Of a DNA stretch of 64,000 nt, positions 22,201 to 36,456 are shown piece by piece (the first letter of the stretch is position 1; every line of letters starts with the position of its first letter). This DNA comes from Aquarana catesbeiana (lineage: Eukaryota; Chordata; Amphibia; Anura; Ranidae): contig NC_133333.1 of the NCBI RefSeq assembly GCF_042186555.1, positions 69,863,055 to 69,927,054 of the forward strand. The letters run 5' to 3'. The notes beneath the pieces are model-generated. The model searched no databases. It was not told where the DNA came from and was given only the letters and a program-made list of their open reading frames with translations. The position numbers and the translations under genes are program-made.

Positions 22201-25200
22201 GCGATTTACCAAATGAGCAGAAACTTGACAGAGCATGTTGGAAACGGCCAGAATCGTCTATTGCGTGGTGTTTCAAGGCAATCGTTAAATTGCAGAAAAA
22301 GTTGGAAACCGTTTGCCCCCAAACTCCGCACAATAGAAGATTCTGGCCATTGCCAACATGTTCTGTCAAGTTTCAGCACATTTGGTAACTTGCAGCAAAA
22401 GTTGGAAACCCCACGCAATAGACGATTCTGGCGATGTCCAACATGGTTTTCTCAAGTATCAGCTCATTTACCAACTTTTACTGCGATTTACCAAATGAGC
22501 TGAAACTTGACAGAATATGTTGGACATCGCCAGAATCGTCTATTACGTCGGTTTTCAAGGCAATCGGTTTCCAACTTTTGCTGCGATTTACCAAATGAGC
22601 TGAAACTTGACAGAACATGATGGACATCGCCAGAATCGTCTATTGCGTGGTGTTTCAAGGCAATCGTTAAATTGCAGAAAAAGTTGGAACCCGATTGCCC
22701 CCAAACTCCGCACAATAGAAGATTCTGGCCATTGCCAACATGTTCTGTCAAGTTTCAGCTCATTTGGTAACTCGCAGCAAAAGTTTGAAACCATTTTCCT
22801 TGAAACACCACGCAATAGACGATTCTGGCGATGTCCAACATGGTTTCTCAAGTATCAGCTCATTTACCAACTTTTGCTGCGATTTACCAAATGAGCTGAA
22901 ACTTGACAGAATATGTTGGACATCGCCAGAATCGTCTATTACGTCGGTTTTCAAGGCAATCGGTTTCCAACTTTTGCTGCGATTCACACGATGAGCAGAA
23001 ATATGACAGAACATGTTGGAAACGGCCAGAATCGTCTAATGATTCTGGCGATGTCCAACATGGTTTTCTCAAGTTTCAGCTCATTTACCAACTTTAGCTG
23101 CGATTTACCAAATGAGCTGAAACTTGACAGAACATGATGGACATCGCCAGAATCGTCTATTGCGTCGGGTTTCAAGGCAATCGTTAAATTGCAGAAAAAG
23201 TTGGAACCCGATTGCCCCCAAACTCCGCACAATAGAAGATTCTGGCCATTGCCAACATGTTCTGCAAGTTTCAGCTCATTTGGTAACTTGCAGCAAAAGT
23301 TGGAAACCCCACGCAATAGACGATTCTGGCGATGTCCAACATGGTTTCTCGAAAATCAGCTCATTTACCAACTTTTGCTGCGATTTACCAAATGAGCTGA
23401 AACTTGACAGAATATGTTGGACATCGCCAGAATCGTCTATTACGTCGGTTTTCAAGGCAATCGGTTTCCAACTTTTGTTGCGATTTACCAAATGAGCAGA
23501 AGCTTGACAGAACATGTTGGAAATGCCCAGAATCGTCTATTGCGTCTGGTTTCAAGGCAATCGTTAAATTGCAGAAAAAGTTGGAAACCGTTTGCCCCCA
23601 AACTCCGCACAATAGAAGATTCTGGCCATTGCCAACATGTTCTGTCAAGTTTCAGCACATTTGGTAACTTGCAGCAAAAGTTGGAAACCCCACGCAATAG
23701 ACGATTCTGGCGATGTCCAACATGGTTTTCTCAAGTATCAGCTCATTTACCAACTTTTACTGCGATTTACCAAATGAGCTGAAACTTGACAGAATATGTT
23801 GGACATCGCCAGAATCGTCTATTACGTCGGTTTTCAAGGCAATCGGTTTCCAACTTTTGCTGCGATTTACCAAATGAACTGAAACTTGACAGAACATGTT
23901 GGCAATGGCCAGAATCGTCTATTGTGCAGAGTTTGGGGGCAATCGGGTTCCAACTTTTTCTAAAATTTACCGATTGCCTTGAAACACCACGCAATAGACC
24001 ATTCTGGGCATTTCCAACATGTTCTTTATAGTTTCTGCTCATTTGGTAAATCGCAGCAAAAGTTGGAAACACCACGCAATAGACGATTCTGGCGATGTCC
24101 AACATGGTTTCTCAAGTATCAGCTCATTTACCAACTTTTACTGCGATTTACCAAATGAGCTGAAACCTGACAGAATATGTTGGACATCGCCAGAATCGTC
24201 TATTACGTCGGTTTTCAAGGCAATCGGTTTCCAACTTTTGTTGCGATTTACCAAATGAGCAGAAGCTTGACAGAACATGTTGGAAATGCCCAGAATCGTC
24301 TATTGCGTCAGGTTTCAAGGCAATCGTTAAATTGCAGAAAAAGTTGGAACCCGATTGCCCCCAAACTCCGCACAATAGAAGATTCTGGCCATTGCCAACA
24401 TGTTCTGTCAAGTTTCAGCTCATTTGGTAACTCGCAGCAAAAGTTTGAAACCATTTTCCTTGAAACCCCACGCAATAGACGATTCTGGCGATGTCCAACA
24501 TGGTTTCTCAAGTATCAGCTCATTTACCAACTTTTGCTGCGATTTACCAAATGAGCTGAAACTTGACAGAATATGTTGGAAACGGCCAGAATCGTCTAAT
24601 GATTTTGGCGATGTCCAACATGGTTTTCTCAAGTTTCATCTCATTTACCAACTTTTTCTGCGATTTACCAAATGAGCAGAAACTTGACAGAGCATGTTGG
24701 AAACGGCCAGAATCGTCTATTGCGTGGTGTTTCAAGGCAATCGTTAAATTGCAGAAAAAGTTGGAAACCGTTTGCCCCCAAACTCCGCACAATAGAAGAT
24801 TCTGGCCATTGCCAACATGTTCTGTCAAGTTTCAGCACATTTGGTAACTTGCAGCAAAAGTTGGAAACCCCACGCAATAGACGATTCTGGCGATGTCCAA
24901 CATGGTTTTCTCAAGTATCAGCTCATTTACCAACTTTTACTGCGATTTACCAAATGAGCTGAAACTTGACAGAATATGTTGGACATCGCCAGAATCGTCT
25001 ATTACGTCGGTTTTCAAGGCAATCGGTTTCCAACTTTTGCTGCGATTTACCAAATGAGCTGAAACTTGACAGAACATGATGGACATCGCCAGAATCGTCT
25101 ATTGCGTGGTGTTTCAAGGCAATCGTTAAATTGCAGAAAAAGTTGGAACCCGATTGCCCCCAAACTCCGCACAATAGAAGATTCTGGCCATTGCCAACAT

Positions 25201-25822
25201 GTTCTGTCAAGTTTCAGCTCATTTGGTAACTCGCAGCAAAAGTTTGAAACCATTTTCCTTGAAACACCACGCAATAGACGATTCTGGCGATGTCCAACAT
25301 GGTTTCTCAAGTATCAGCTCATTTACCAACTTTTGCTGCGATTTACCAAATGAGCTGAAACTTGACAGAATATGTTGGACATCGCCAGAATCGTCTATTA
25401 CGTCGGTTTTCAAGGCAATCGGTTTCCAACTTTTGCTGCGATTCACACGATGAGCAGAAATATGACAGAACATGTTGGAAACGGCCAGAATCGTCTAATG
25501 ATTCTGGCGATGTCCAACATGGTTTTCTCAAGTTTCAGCTCATTTACCAACTTTAGCTGCGATTTACCAAATGAGCTGAAACTTGACAGAACATGATGGA
25601 CATCGCCAGAATCGTCTATTGCGTCGGGTTTCAAGGCAATCGTTAAATTGCAGAAAAAGTTGGAACCCGATTGCCCCCAAACTCCGCACAATAGAAGATT
25701 CTGGCCATTGCCAACATGTTCTGCAAGTTTCAGCTCATTTGGTAACTTGCAGCAAAAGTTGGAAACCCCACGCAATAGACGATTCTGGCGATGTCCAACA
25801 TGGTTTCTCGAAAATCAGCTCA
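19265..25822. repeat. 6,558 bp HOR, second period
   Basis: It is made of a 1,640 bp unit (19265-20904) and two 2,459 bp units (20905-23363 and 23364-25822). It keeps the private markers of the first period in the same order, so the 6,558 bp block was duplicated as a whole after its parts had diverged. A third period starts at 25823 and is interrupted at 28866. Confidence 0.92.
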
Positions 25823-27462
25823 TTTACCAACTTTTGCTGCGATTTACCAAATGAGCTGAAACTTGACAGAATATGTTGGACATCGCCAGAATCGTCTATT
25901 ACGTCGGTTTTCAAGGCAATCGGTTTCCAACTTTTGTTGCGATTTACCAAATGAGCAGAAGCTTGACAGAACATGTTGGAAATGCCCAGAATCGTCTATT
26001 GCGTCTGGTTTCAAGGCAATCGTTAAATTGCAGAAAAAGTTGGAAACCGTTTGCCCCCAAACTCCGCACAATAGAAGATTCTGGCCATTGCCAACATGTT
26101 CTGTCAAGTTTCAGCACATTTGGTAACTTGCAGCAAAAGTTGGAAACCCCACGCAATAGACGATTCTGGCGATGTCCAACATGGTTTTCTCAAGTATCAG
26201 CTCATTTACCAACTTTTACTGCGATTTACCAAATGAGCTGAAACTTGACAGAATATGTTGGACATCGCCAGAATCGTCTATTACGTCGGTTTTCAAGGCA
26301 ATCGGTTTCCAACTTTTGCTGCGATTTACCAAATGAACTGAAACTTGACAGAACATGTTGGCAATGGCCAGAATCGTCTATTGTGCAGAGTTTGGGGGCA
26401 ATCGGGTTCCAACTTTTTCTAAAATTTACCGATTGCCTTGAAACACCACGCAATAGACCATTCTGGGCATTTCCAACATGTTCTTTATAGTTTCTGCTCA
26501 TTTGGTAAATCGCAGCAAAAGTTGGAAACACCACGCAATAGACGATTCTGGCGATGTCCAACATGGTTTCTCAAGTATCAGCTCATTTACCAACTTTTAC
26601 TGCGATTTACCAAATGAGCTGAAACCTGACAGAATATGTTGGACATCGCCAGAATCGTCTATTACGTCGGTTTTCAAGGCAATCGGTTTCCAACTTTTGT
26701 TGCGATTTACCAAATGAGCAGAAGCTTGACAGAACATGTTGGAAATGAACAGAATCGTCTATTGCGTCAGGTTTCAAGGCAATCGTTAAATTGCAGAAAA
26801 AGTTGGAACCCGATTGCCCCCAAACTCCGCACAATAGAAGATTCTGGCCATTGCCAACATGTTCTGTCAAGTTTCAGCTCATTTGGTAACTCGCAGCAAA
26901 AGTTTGAAACCATTTTCCTTGAAACCCCACGCAATAGACGATTCTGGCCATTTCCAACATGTTCTCTCAAGTTTAAGCACATTTGGTAAATCGTAGCAAA
27001 AGTTGGAAACCCCAAGCAATAGACGATTCTGGCGCTGTCCAATATTGTTTCGCAAGTTATAGCTCATTTACCAACTTTAGCAGCGATTTTCCAAATGAGC
27101 TGAAACTTGACAGAACATGATGGACATCGCCAGAATCGTCTATTGCATGGGGTTTCAAGGCAATCGGTTTCCAACTTTTTCTGCGATTTACCAAATGAGC
27201 AGAAACTTGACAGAACATGTTGGAAACCGCCAGAATCGTCTATTGCGTGGTGTTTCAAGGCTATCGTTAAATTGCAGAAAAAGTTGGAACCCGATTGCCC
27301 CCAAACTCCGCACAATAGAAGATTCTGGCCATTGCCAACATGTTCTGTCAAGTTTTAGCTCATTTGTTAACTCGTAGCAAAAGTTTGAACCCATTTTCCT
27401 TCAAACCCCACGCAATAGACGATTCTGACGATGTCCAACATGGTTTCTCAAGTATCAGCTCG
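25823..27462. repeat. 1,640 bp unit opening the third 6,558 bp period
   Basis: It matches 12707-14346 and 19265-20904, including the aatgaacag marker near 26745. It also repeats at 39756-41395 at offset 13,933. Confidence 0.9.
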
Positions 27463-30400
27463 TTTACCAACTTTTGCTGCGATTTACCAAATGAGCTGAA
27501 ACTTGACAGAATATGTTGGACATCGCCAGAATCGTCTATTACGTCGGTTTTCAAGGCAATCGGTTTCCAACTTTTGTTGCGATTTACCAAATGAGCAGAA
27601 GCTTGACAGAACATGTTGGAAATGCCCAGAATCGTCTATTGCGTCTGGTTTCAAGGCAATCGTTAAATTGCAGAAAAAGTTGGAAACCGTTTGCCCCCAA
27701 ACTCCGCACAATAGAAGATTCTGGCCATTGCCAACATGTTCTGTCAAGTTTCAGCACATTTGGTAACTTGCAGCAAAAGTTGGAAACCCCACGCAATAGA
27801 CGATTCTGGCGATGTCCAACATGGTTTTCTCAAGTATCAGCTCATTTACCAACTTTTACTGCGATTTACCAAATGAGCTGAAACTTGACAGAATATGTTG
27901 GACATCGCCAGAATCGTCTATTACGTCGGTTTTCAAGGCAATCGGTTTCCAACTTTTGCTGCGATTTACCAAATGAACTGAAACTTGACAGAACATGTTG
28001 GCAATGGCCAGAATCGTCTATTGTGCAGAGCTTGGGGGCAATCGGGTTCCAACTTTTTCTAAAATTTACCGATTGCCTTGAAACACCACGCAATAGACCA
28101 TTCTGGGCATTTCCAACATGTTCTTTATAGTTTCTGCTCATTTGGTAAATCGCAGCAAAAGTTGGAAACACCACGCAATAGACGATTCTGGCGATGTCCA
28201 ACATGGTTTCTCAAGTATCAGCTCATTTACCAACTTTTACTGCGATTTACCAAATGAGCTGAAACCTGACAGAATATGTTGGACATCGCCAGAATCGTCT
28301 ATTACGTCGGTTTTCAAGGCAATCGGTTTCCAACTTTTGTTGCGATTTACCAAATGAGCAGAAGCTTGACAGAACATGTTGGAAATGCCCAGAATCGTCT
28401 ATTGCGTCAGGTTTCAAGGCAATCGTTAAATTGCAGAAAAAGTTGGAACCCGATTGCCCCCAAACTCCGCACAATAGAAGATTCTGGCCATTGCCAACAT
28501 GTTCTGTCAAGTTTCAGCTCATTTGGTAACTCGCAGCAAAAGTTTGAAACCATTTTCCTTGAAACCCCACGCAATAGACGATTCTGGCGATGTCCAACAT
28601 GGTTTCTCAAGTATCAGCTCATTTACCAACTTTTGCTGCGATTTACCAAATGAGCTGAAACTTGACAGAATATGTTGGAAACGGCCAGAATCGTCTAATG
28701 ATTTTGGCGATGTCCAACATGGTTTTCTCAAGTTTCATCTCGTTTACCAACTTTTTCTGCGATTTACCAAATGAGCAGAAACTTGACAGAGCATGTTGGA
28801 AACGGCCAGAATCGTCTATTGCGTGGTGTTTCAAGGCAATCGTTAAATTGCAGAAAAAGTTGGAACCCGATTGCCCCCAAACTCTGCACAATAGACGATT
28901 CTGGCCATTGCCAACATGTTCTGTCAAGTTTCAGCACATTTGGTAAATCGTAGCAAAAGTTGGAAACCCCACGCAATAGACGATTCTGGCGATGTCCAAT
29001 ATGGTTTCGCAAGTTTCAGCTCATTTACCAACTTTAGCTGCGATTTACCAAATGAGCTGAAACTTGACAGAATATGTTGGACATCGCCAGAATCGTCTAT
29101 TACGTCGGTTTTCAAGGCAATCGGTTTCCAACTTTTGCTGCGATTTACAAAATGAACTGAAACTTGACAGAACATGTTGGCAATGGCCAGAATCGTCTAT
29201 TGTGCGGAGTTTGGGGGCAATCGGGTTCCAACTTTTTCTAAAATTTACCGATTGCCTTGAAACACCACGCAATAGACCATTCTGAGCATTTCCAACATGT
29301 TCTTTATAGTTTTCTGCTCATTTGGTAAATCGCAGCAAACGTTGGAAACACCACGCAATAAACGATTCTGGCGATGTCCAACATGGTTTTCTCAAGTATC
29401 AGCTCATTTACCAACTTTTGCTGCGATTTACCAAATGAGCTGAAACTTGACAGAATATGTTGGACATCGCCAGAATCGTCTATTACGTCGGTTTTCAAGG
29501 CAATCGGTTTTCAACTTTTTCAGCGATTTACCAAATGAGCAGAAACTTGACAGAGCATGTTGGAAACGGCCAGAATCGTCTATTGCGTGACGTTTCAAGG
29601 CAATCGGTTTCCAACTTTTTCAGCGATTTACCAAATGAGCAGAAACTTGACAGAACATGTTGGAAATGCCCAGAATCGTCTATTGCGTCAGGTTTCAAGG
29701 CAATCGTTAAATTGCAGAAAAAGTTGGAACCCGATTGCCCCCAAACTCCGCACAATAGAAGATTCTGGCCATTGTCAACATGTTCTGTCAAGTTTTAGAT
29801 CATTTGGTAAACCGTAGCAAAAGTTTGAAACCATTTTCTTTGAAACCCCACGCAATAGACGATTCTGGCGATGTCCAACATGGTTTTCTCAAGTATCAGC
29901 TCATTTACCAACTTTTACTGCGATTTACCAAATGAGCTGAAACTTGACAGAATATGTTGGACATCGCCAGAATCGTCTATTACGTCGGTTTTCAAGGCAA
30001 TCGGTTTCCAACTTTTGCTGCGATTTACCAAATGAACTGAAACTTGACAGAACATGTTGGCAATGGCCAGAATCGTCTATTGTGCAGAGTTTGGGGGCAA
30101 TCGGGTTCCAACTTTTTCTAAAATTTACCGATTGCCTTGAAACACCACGCAATAGACCATTCTGGGCATTTCCAACATGTTCTTTATAGTTTCTGCTCAT
30201 TTGGTAAATCGCAGCAAAAGTTGGAAACACCACGCAATAGACGATTCTGGCGATGTCCAACATGGTTTCTCAAGTATCAGCTCATTTACCAACTTTTGCT
30301 GCGATTTACCAAATGAGCTGAAACTTGACAGAATATGTTGGACATCGCCAGAATCGTCTATTACGTCGGTTTTCAAGGCAATCGGTTTTCAACTTTTTCA

Positions 30401-32080
30401 GCGATTTACCAAATGAGCAGAAACTTGACAGAGCATGTTGGAAACGGCCAGAATCGTCTATTGCGTGACGTTTCAAGGCAATCGGTTTCCAACTTTTTCA
30501 GCGATTTACCAAATGAGCAGAAGCTTGACAGAACATGTTGGAAATGCCCAGAATCGTCTATTGCGTCAGGTTTCAAGGCAATCGTTAAATTGCAGAAAAA
30601 GTTGGAACCCGATTGCCCCCAAACTCCGCACAATAGAAGATTCTGGCCATTGCCAACATGTTCTGTCAAGTTTCAGCTCATTTGGTAACTCGCAGCAAAA
30701 GTTTGAAACCATTTTCCTTGAAACCCCACGCAATAGACGATTCTGGCGATGTCCAACATGGTTTCTCAAGTATCAGCTCATTTACCAACTTTTGCTGCGA
30801 TTTACCAAATGAGCTGAAACTTGACAGAATATGTTGGAAACGGCCAGAATCGTCTAATGATTTTGGCGATGTCCAACATGGTTTTCTCAAGTTTCATCTC
30901 ATTTACCAACTTTTTCTGCGATTTACCAAATGAGCAGAAACTTGACAGAGCATGTTGGAAACGGCCAGAATCGTCTATTGCGTGGTGTTTCAAGGCAATC
31001 GTTAAATTGCAGAAAAAGTTGGAAACCGTTTGCCCCCAAACTCCGCACAATAGAAGATTCTGGCCATTGCCAACATGTTCTGTCAAGTTTCAGCACATTT
31101 GGTAACTTGCAGCAAAAGTTGGAAACCCCACGCAATAGACGATTCTGGCGATGTCCAACATGGTTTTCTCAAGTATCAGCTCATTTACCAACTTTTACTG
31201 CGATTTACCAAATGAGCTGAAACTTGACAGAATATGTTGGACATCGCCAGAATCGTCTATTACGTCGGTTTTCAAGGCAATCGGTTTCCAACTTTTGCTG
31301 CGATTTACCAAATGAGCTGAAACTTGACAGAACATGATGGACATCGCCAGAATCGTCTATTGCGTGGTGTTTCAAGGCAATCGTTAAATTGCAGAAAAAG
31401 TTGGAACCCGATTGCCCCCAAACTCCGCACAATAGAAGATTCTGGCCATTGCCAACATGTTCTGTCAAGTTTCAGCTCATTTGGTAACTCGCAGCAAAAG
31501 TTTGAAACCATTTTCCTTGAAACACCACGCAATAGACGATTCTGGCGATGTCCAACATGGTTTCTCAAGTATCAGCTCATTTACCAACTTTTGCTGCGAT
31601 TTACCAAATGAGCTGAAACTTGACAGAATATGTTGGACATCGCCAGAATCGTCTATTACGTCGGTTTTCAAGGCAATCGGTTTCCAACTTTTGCTGCGAT
31701 TCACACGATGAGCAGAAATATGACAGAACATGTTGGAAACGGCCAGAATCGTCTAATGATTCTGGCGATGTCCAACATGGTTTTCTCAAGTTTCAGCTCA
31801 TTTACCAACTTTAGCTGCGATTTACCAAATGAGCTGAAACTTGACAGAACATGATGGACATCGCCAGAATCGTCTATTGCGTCGGGTTTCAAGGCAATCG
31901 TTAAATTGCAGAAAAAGTTGGAACCCGATTGCCCCCAAACTCCGCACAATAGAAGATTCTGGCCATTGCCAACATGTTCTGCAAGTTTCAGCTCATTTGG
32001 TAACTTGCAGCAAAAGTTGGAAACCCCACGCAATAGACGATTCTGGCGATGTCCAACATGGTTTCTCGAAAATCAGCTCA
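27463..32080. repeat. Expanded 2,459-type unit (4,618 bp)
   Basis: 27463-28865 matches the start of a 2,459 bp unit and about 30501-32080 matches its end, 24243-25822. The segment equivalent to 28342-28865 is therefore present twice. Between them lies material not found in the plain unit. The total, 4,618, equals 2,459 + 2,159, and 2,159 is the offset between the two partly matching segments. The inserted part has its own variants: caataaacgattctgg, accattctgagc, tatagttttctgc and tttttcagcgattt. Confidence 0.88.
28866..30500. repeat. Inserted segment of the 2,159 bp duplication
   Basis: Still entirely satellite monomers, but with a variant set absent from 1-28865: aaactctgcacaatagacg, gtccaatatggtttcgc, gatttacaaaatgaac, tatagttttctgctc, caataaacg, and tttttcagcg linkers. 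Later copies occur near 35124-36456 (one 100 bp monomer shorter), 42799-44433, 49057-50389, 57109-58743 and 59268 onward. It behaves as a distinct cassette that was imported or evolved nearby and then amplified. Confidence 0.85.
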
Positions 32081-33720
32081 TTTACCAACTTTTGCTGCGA
32101 TTTACCAAATGAGCTGAAACTTGACAGAATATGTTGGACATCGCCAGAATCGTCTATTACGTCGGTTTTCAAGGCAATCGGTTTCCAACTTTTGTTGCGA
32201 TTTACCAAATGAGCAGAAGCTTGACAGAACATGTTGGAAATGCCCAGAATCGTCTATTGCGTCTGGTTTCAAGGCAATCGTTAAATTGCAGAAAAAGTTG
32301 GAAACCGTTTGCCCCCAAACTCCGCACAATAGAAGATTCTGGCCATTGCCAACATGTTCTGTCAAGTTTCAGCACATTTGGTAACTTGCAGCAAAAGTTG
32401 GAAACCCCACGCAATAGACGATTCTGGCGATGTCCAACATGGTTTTCTCAAGTATCAGCTCATTTACCAACTTTTACTGCGATTTACCAAATGAGCTGAA
32501 ACTTGACAGAATATGTTGGACATCGCCAGAATCGTCTATTACGTCGGTTTTCAAGGCAATCGGTTTCCAACTTTTGCTGCGATTTACCAAATGAACTGAA
32601 ACTTGACAGAACATGTTGGCAATGGCCAGAATCGTCTATTGTGCAGAGTTTGGGGGCAATCGGGTTCCAACTTTTTCTAAAATTTACCGATTGCCTTGAA
32701 ACACCACGCAATAGACCATTCTGGGCATTTCCAACATGTTCTTTATAGTTTCTGCTCATTTGGTAAATCGCAGCAAAAGTTGGAAACACCACGCAATAGA
32801 CGATTCTGGCGATGTCCAACATGGTTTCTCAAGTATCAGCTCATTTACCAACTTTTACTGCGATTTACCAAATGAGCTGAAACCTGACAGAATATGTTGG
32901 ACATCGCCAGAATCGTCTATTACGTCGGTTTTCAAGGCAATCGGTTTCCAACTTTTGTTGCGATTTACCAAATGAGCAGAAGCTTGACAGAACATGTTGG
33001 AAATGAACAGAATCGTCTATTGCGTCAGGTTTCAAGGCAATCGTTAAATTGCAGAAAAAGTTGGAACCCGATTGCCCCCAAACTCCGCACAATAGAAGAT
33101 TCTGGCCATTGCCAACATGTTCTGTCAAGTTTCAGCTCATTTGGTAACTCGCAGCAAAAGTTTGAAACCATTTTCCTTGAAACCCCACGCAATAGACGAT
33201 TCTGGCCATTTCCAACATGTTCTCTCAAGTTTAAGCACATTTGGTAAATCGTAGCAAAAGTTGGAAACCCCAAGCAATAGACGATTCTGGCGCTGTCCAA
33301 TATTGTTTCGCAAGTTATAGCTCATTTACCAACTTTAGCAGCGATTTTCCAAATGAGCTGAAACTTGACAGAACATGATGGACATCGCCAGAATCGTCTA
33401 TTGCATGGGGTTTCAAGGCAATCGGTTTCCAACTTTTTCTGCGATTTACCAAATGAGCAGAAACTTGACAGAACATGTTGGAAACCGCCAGAATCGTCTA
33501 TTGCGTGGTGTTTCAAGGCTATCGTTAAATTGCAGAAAAAGTTGGAACCCGATTGCCCCCAAACTCCGCACAATAGAAGATTCTGGCCATTGCCAACATG
33601 TTCTGTCAAGTTTTAGCTCATTTGTTAACTCGTAGCAAAAGTTTGAACCCATTTTCCTTCAAACCCCACGCAATAGACGATTCTGACGATGTCCAACATG
33701 GTTTCTCAAGTATCAGCTCG
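32081..33720. repeat. 1,640 bp unit, copy 4
   Basis: It matches 25823-27462 at offset 6,258, including aatgaacag near 33003. The offset is 6,258 and not 6,558 because the preceding unit is the 4,618 bp expanded form, replacing two 2,459 bp units. Confidence 0.88.
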
Positions 33721-36456
33721 TTTACCAACTTTTGCTGCGATTTACCAAATGAGCTGAAACTTGACAGAATATGTTGGACATCGCCAGAATCGTCTATTAC
33801 GTCGGTTTTCAAGGCAATCGGTTTCCAACTTTTGTTGCGATTTACCAAATGAGCAGAAGCTTGACAGAACATGTTGGAAATGCCCAGAATCGTCTATTGC
33901 GTCTGGTTTCAAGGCAATCGTTAAATTGCAGAAAAAGTTGGAAACCGTTTGCCCCCAAACTCCGCACAATAGAAGATTCTGGCCATTGCCAACATGTTCT
34001 GTCAAGTTTCAGCACATTTGGTAACTTGCAGCAAAAGTTGGAAACCCCACGCAATAGACGATTCTGGCGATGTCCAACATGGTTTTCTCAAGTATCAGCT
34101 CATTTACCAACTTTTACTGCGATTTACCAAATGAGCTGAAACTTGACAGAATATGTTGGACATCGCCAGAATCGTCTATTACGTCGGTTTTCAAGGCAAT
34201 CGGTTTCCAACTTTTGCTGCGATTTACCAAATGAACTGAAACTTGACAGAACATGTTGGCAATGGCCAGAATCGTCTATTGTGCAGAGTTTGGGGGCAAT
34301 CGGGTTCCAACTTTTTCTAAAATTTACCGATTGCCTTGAAACACCACGCAATAGACCATTCTGGGCATTTCCAACATGTTCTTTATAGTTTCTGCTCATT
34401 TGGTAAATCGCAGCAAAAGTTGGAAACACCACGCAATAGACGATTCTGGCGATGTCCAACATGGTTTCTCAAGTATCAGCTCATTTACCAACTTTTACTG
34501 CGATTTACCAAATGAGCTGAAACCTGACAGAATATGTTGGACATCGCCAGAATCGTCTATTACGTCGGTTTTCAAGGCAATCGGTTTCCAACTTTTGTTG
34601 CGATTTACCAAATGAGCAGAAGCTTGACAGAACATGTTGGAAATGCCCAGAATCGTCTATTGCGTCAGGTTTCAAGGCAATCGTTAAATTGCAGAAAAAG
34701 TTGGAACCCGATTGCCCCCAAACTCCGCACAATAGAAGATTCTGGCCATTGCCAACATGTTCTGTCAAGTTTCAGCTCATTTGGTAACTCGCAGCAAAAG
34801 TTTGAAACCATTTTCCTTGAAACCCCACGCAATAGACGATTCTGGCGATGTCCAACATGGTTTCTCAAGTATCAGCTCATTTACCAACTTTTGCTGCGAT
34901 TTACCAAATGAGCTGAAACTTGACAGAATATGTTGGAAACGGCCAGAATCGTCTAATGATTTTGGCGATGTCCAACATGGTTTTCTCAAGTTTCATCTCG
35001 TTTACCAACTTTTTCTGCGATTTACCAAATGAGCAGAAACTTGACAGAGCATGTTGGAAACCGCCAGAATCGTCTATTGCGTGGTGTTTCAAGGCAATCG
35101 TTAAATTGCAGAAAAAGTTGGAACCCGATTGCCCCCAAACTCTGCACAATAGACGATTCTGGCCATTGCCAACATGTTCTGTCAAGTTTCAGCACATTTG
35201 GTAAATCGTGGCAAAAGTTGGAAACCCCACGCAATAGACGATTCTGGCGATGTCCAATATGGTTTCGCAAGTTTCAGCTCATTTACCAACTTTAGCTGCG
35301 ATTTACCAAATGAGCTGAAACTTGACAGAATATGTTGGACATCGCCAGAATCGTCTATTACGTCGGTTTTCAAGGCAATCGGTTTCCAACTTTTGCTGCG
35401 ATTTACAAAATGAACTGAAACTTGACAGAACATGTTGGCAATGGCCAGAATCGTCTATTGTGCGGAGTTTGGGGGCAATCGGGTTCCAACTTTTTCTAAA
35501 ATTTACCGATTGCCTTGAAACACCACGCAATAGACCATTCTGAGCATTTCCAACATGTTCTTTATAGTTTTCTGCTCATTTGGTAAATCGCAGCAAACGT
35601 TGGAAACACCACGCAATAAACGATTCTGGCGATGTCCAACATGGTTTTCTCAAGTATCAGCTCATTTACCAACTTTTGCTGCGATTTACCAAATGAGCTG
35701 AAACTTGACAGAATATGTTGGACATCGCCAGAATCGTCTATTACGTCGGTTTTCAAGGCAATCGGTTTTCAACTTTTTCAGCGATTTACCAAATGAGCAG
35801 AAACTTGACAGAACATGTTGGAAATGCCCAGAATCGTCTATTGCGTCAGGTTTCAAGGCAATCGTTAAATTGCAGAAAAAGTTGGAACCCGATTGCCCCC
35901 AAACTCCGCACAATAGAAGATTCTGGCCATTGTCAACATGTTCTGTCAAGTTTTAGATCATTTGGTAAACCGTAGCAAAAGTTTGAAACCATTTTCTTTG
36001 AAACCCCACGCAATAGACGATTCTGGCGATGTCCAACATGGTTTTCTCAAGTATCAGCTCATTTACCAACTTTTACTGCGATTTACCAAATGAGCTGAAA
36101 CTTGACAGAATATGTTGGACATCGCCAGAATCGTCTATTACGTCGGTTTTCAAGGCAATCGGTTTCCAACTTTTGCTGCGATTTACCAAATGAACTGAAA
36201 CTTGACAGAACATGTTGGCAATGGCCAGAATCGTCTATTGTGCAGAGTTTGGGGGCAATCGGGTTCCAACTTTTTCTAAAATTTACCGATTGCCTTGAAA
36301 CACCACGCAATAGACCATTCTGGGCATTTCCAACATGTTCTTTATAGTTTCTGCTCATTTGGTAAATCGCAGCAAAAGTTGGAAACACCACGCAATAGAC
36401 GATTCTGGCGATGTCCAACATGGTTTCTCAAGTATCAGCTCATTTACCAACTTTTA
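33721..36456. repeat. 2,459-type start joined to the 2,159-type cassette, with one monomer lost
   Basis: It follows 27463-30298 at offset 6,258 until about 35808, then at offset 6,158. Exactly one 100 bp monomer (the one with gcgtgacgtttc near 29585) is missing. This is a one-monomer contraction by unequal exchange. The changed state is kept in the 13,933 bp duplicate at 47654-50389. Confidence 0.86.
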
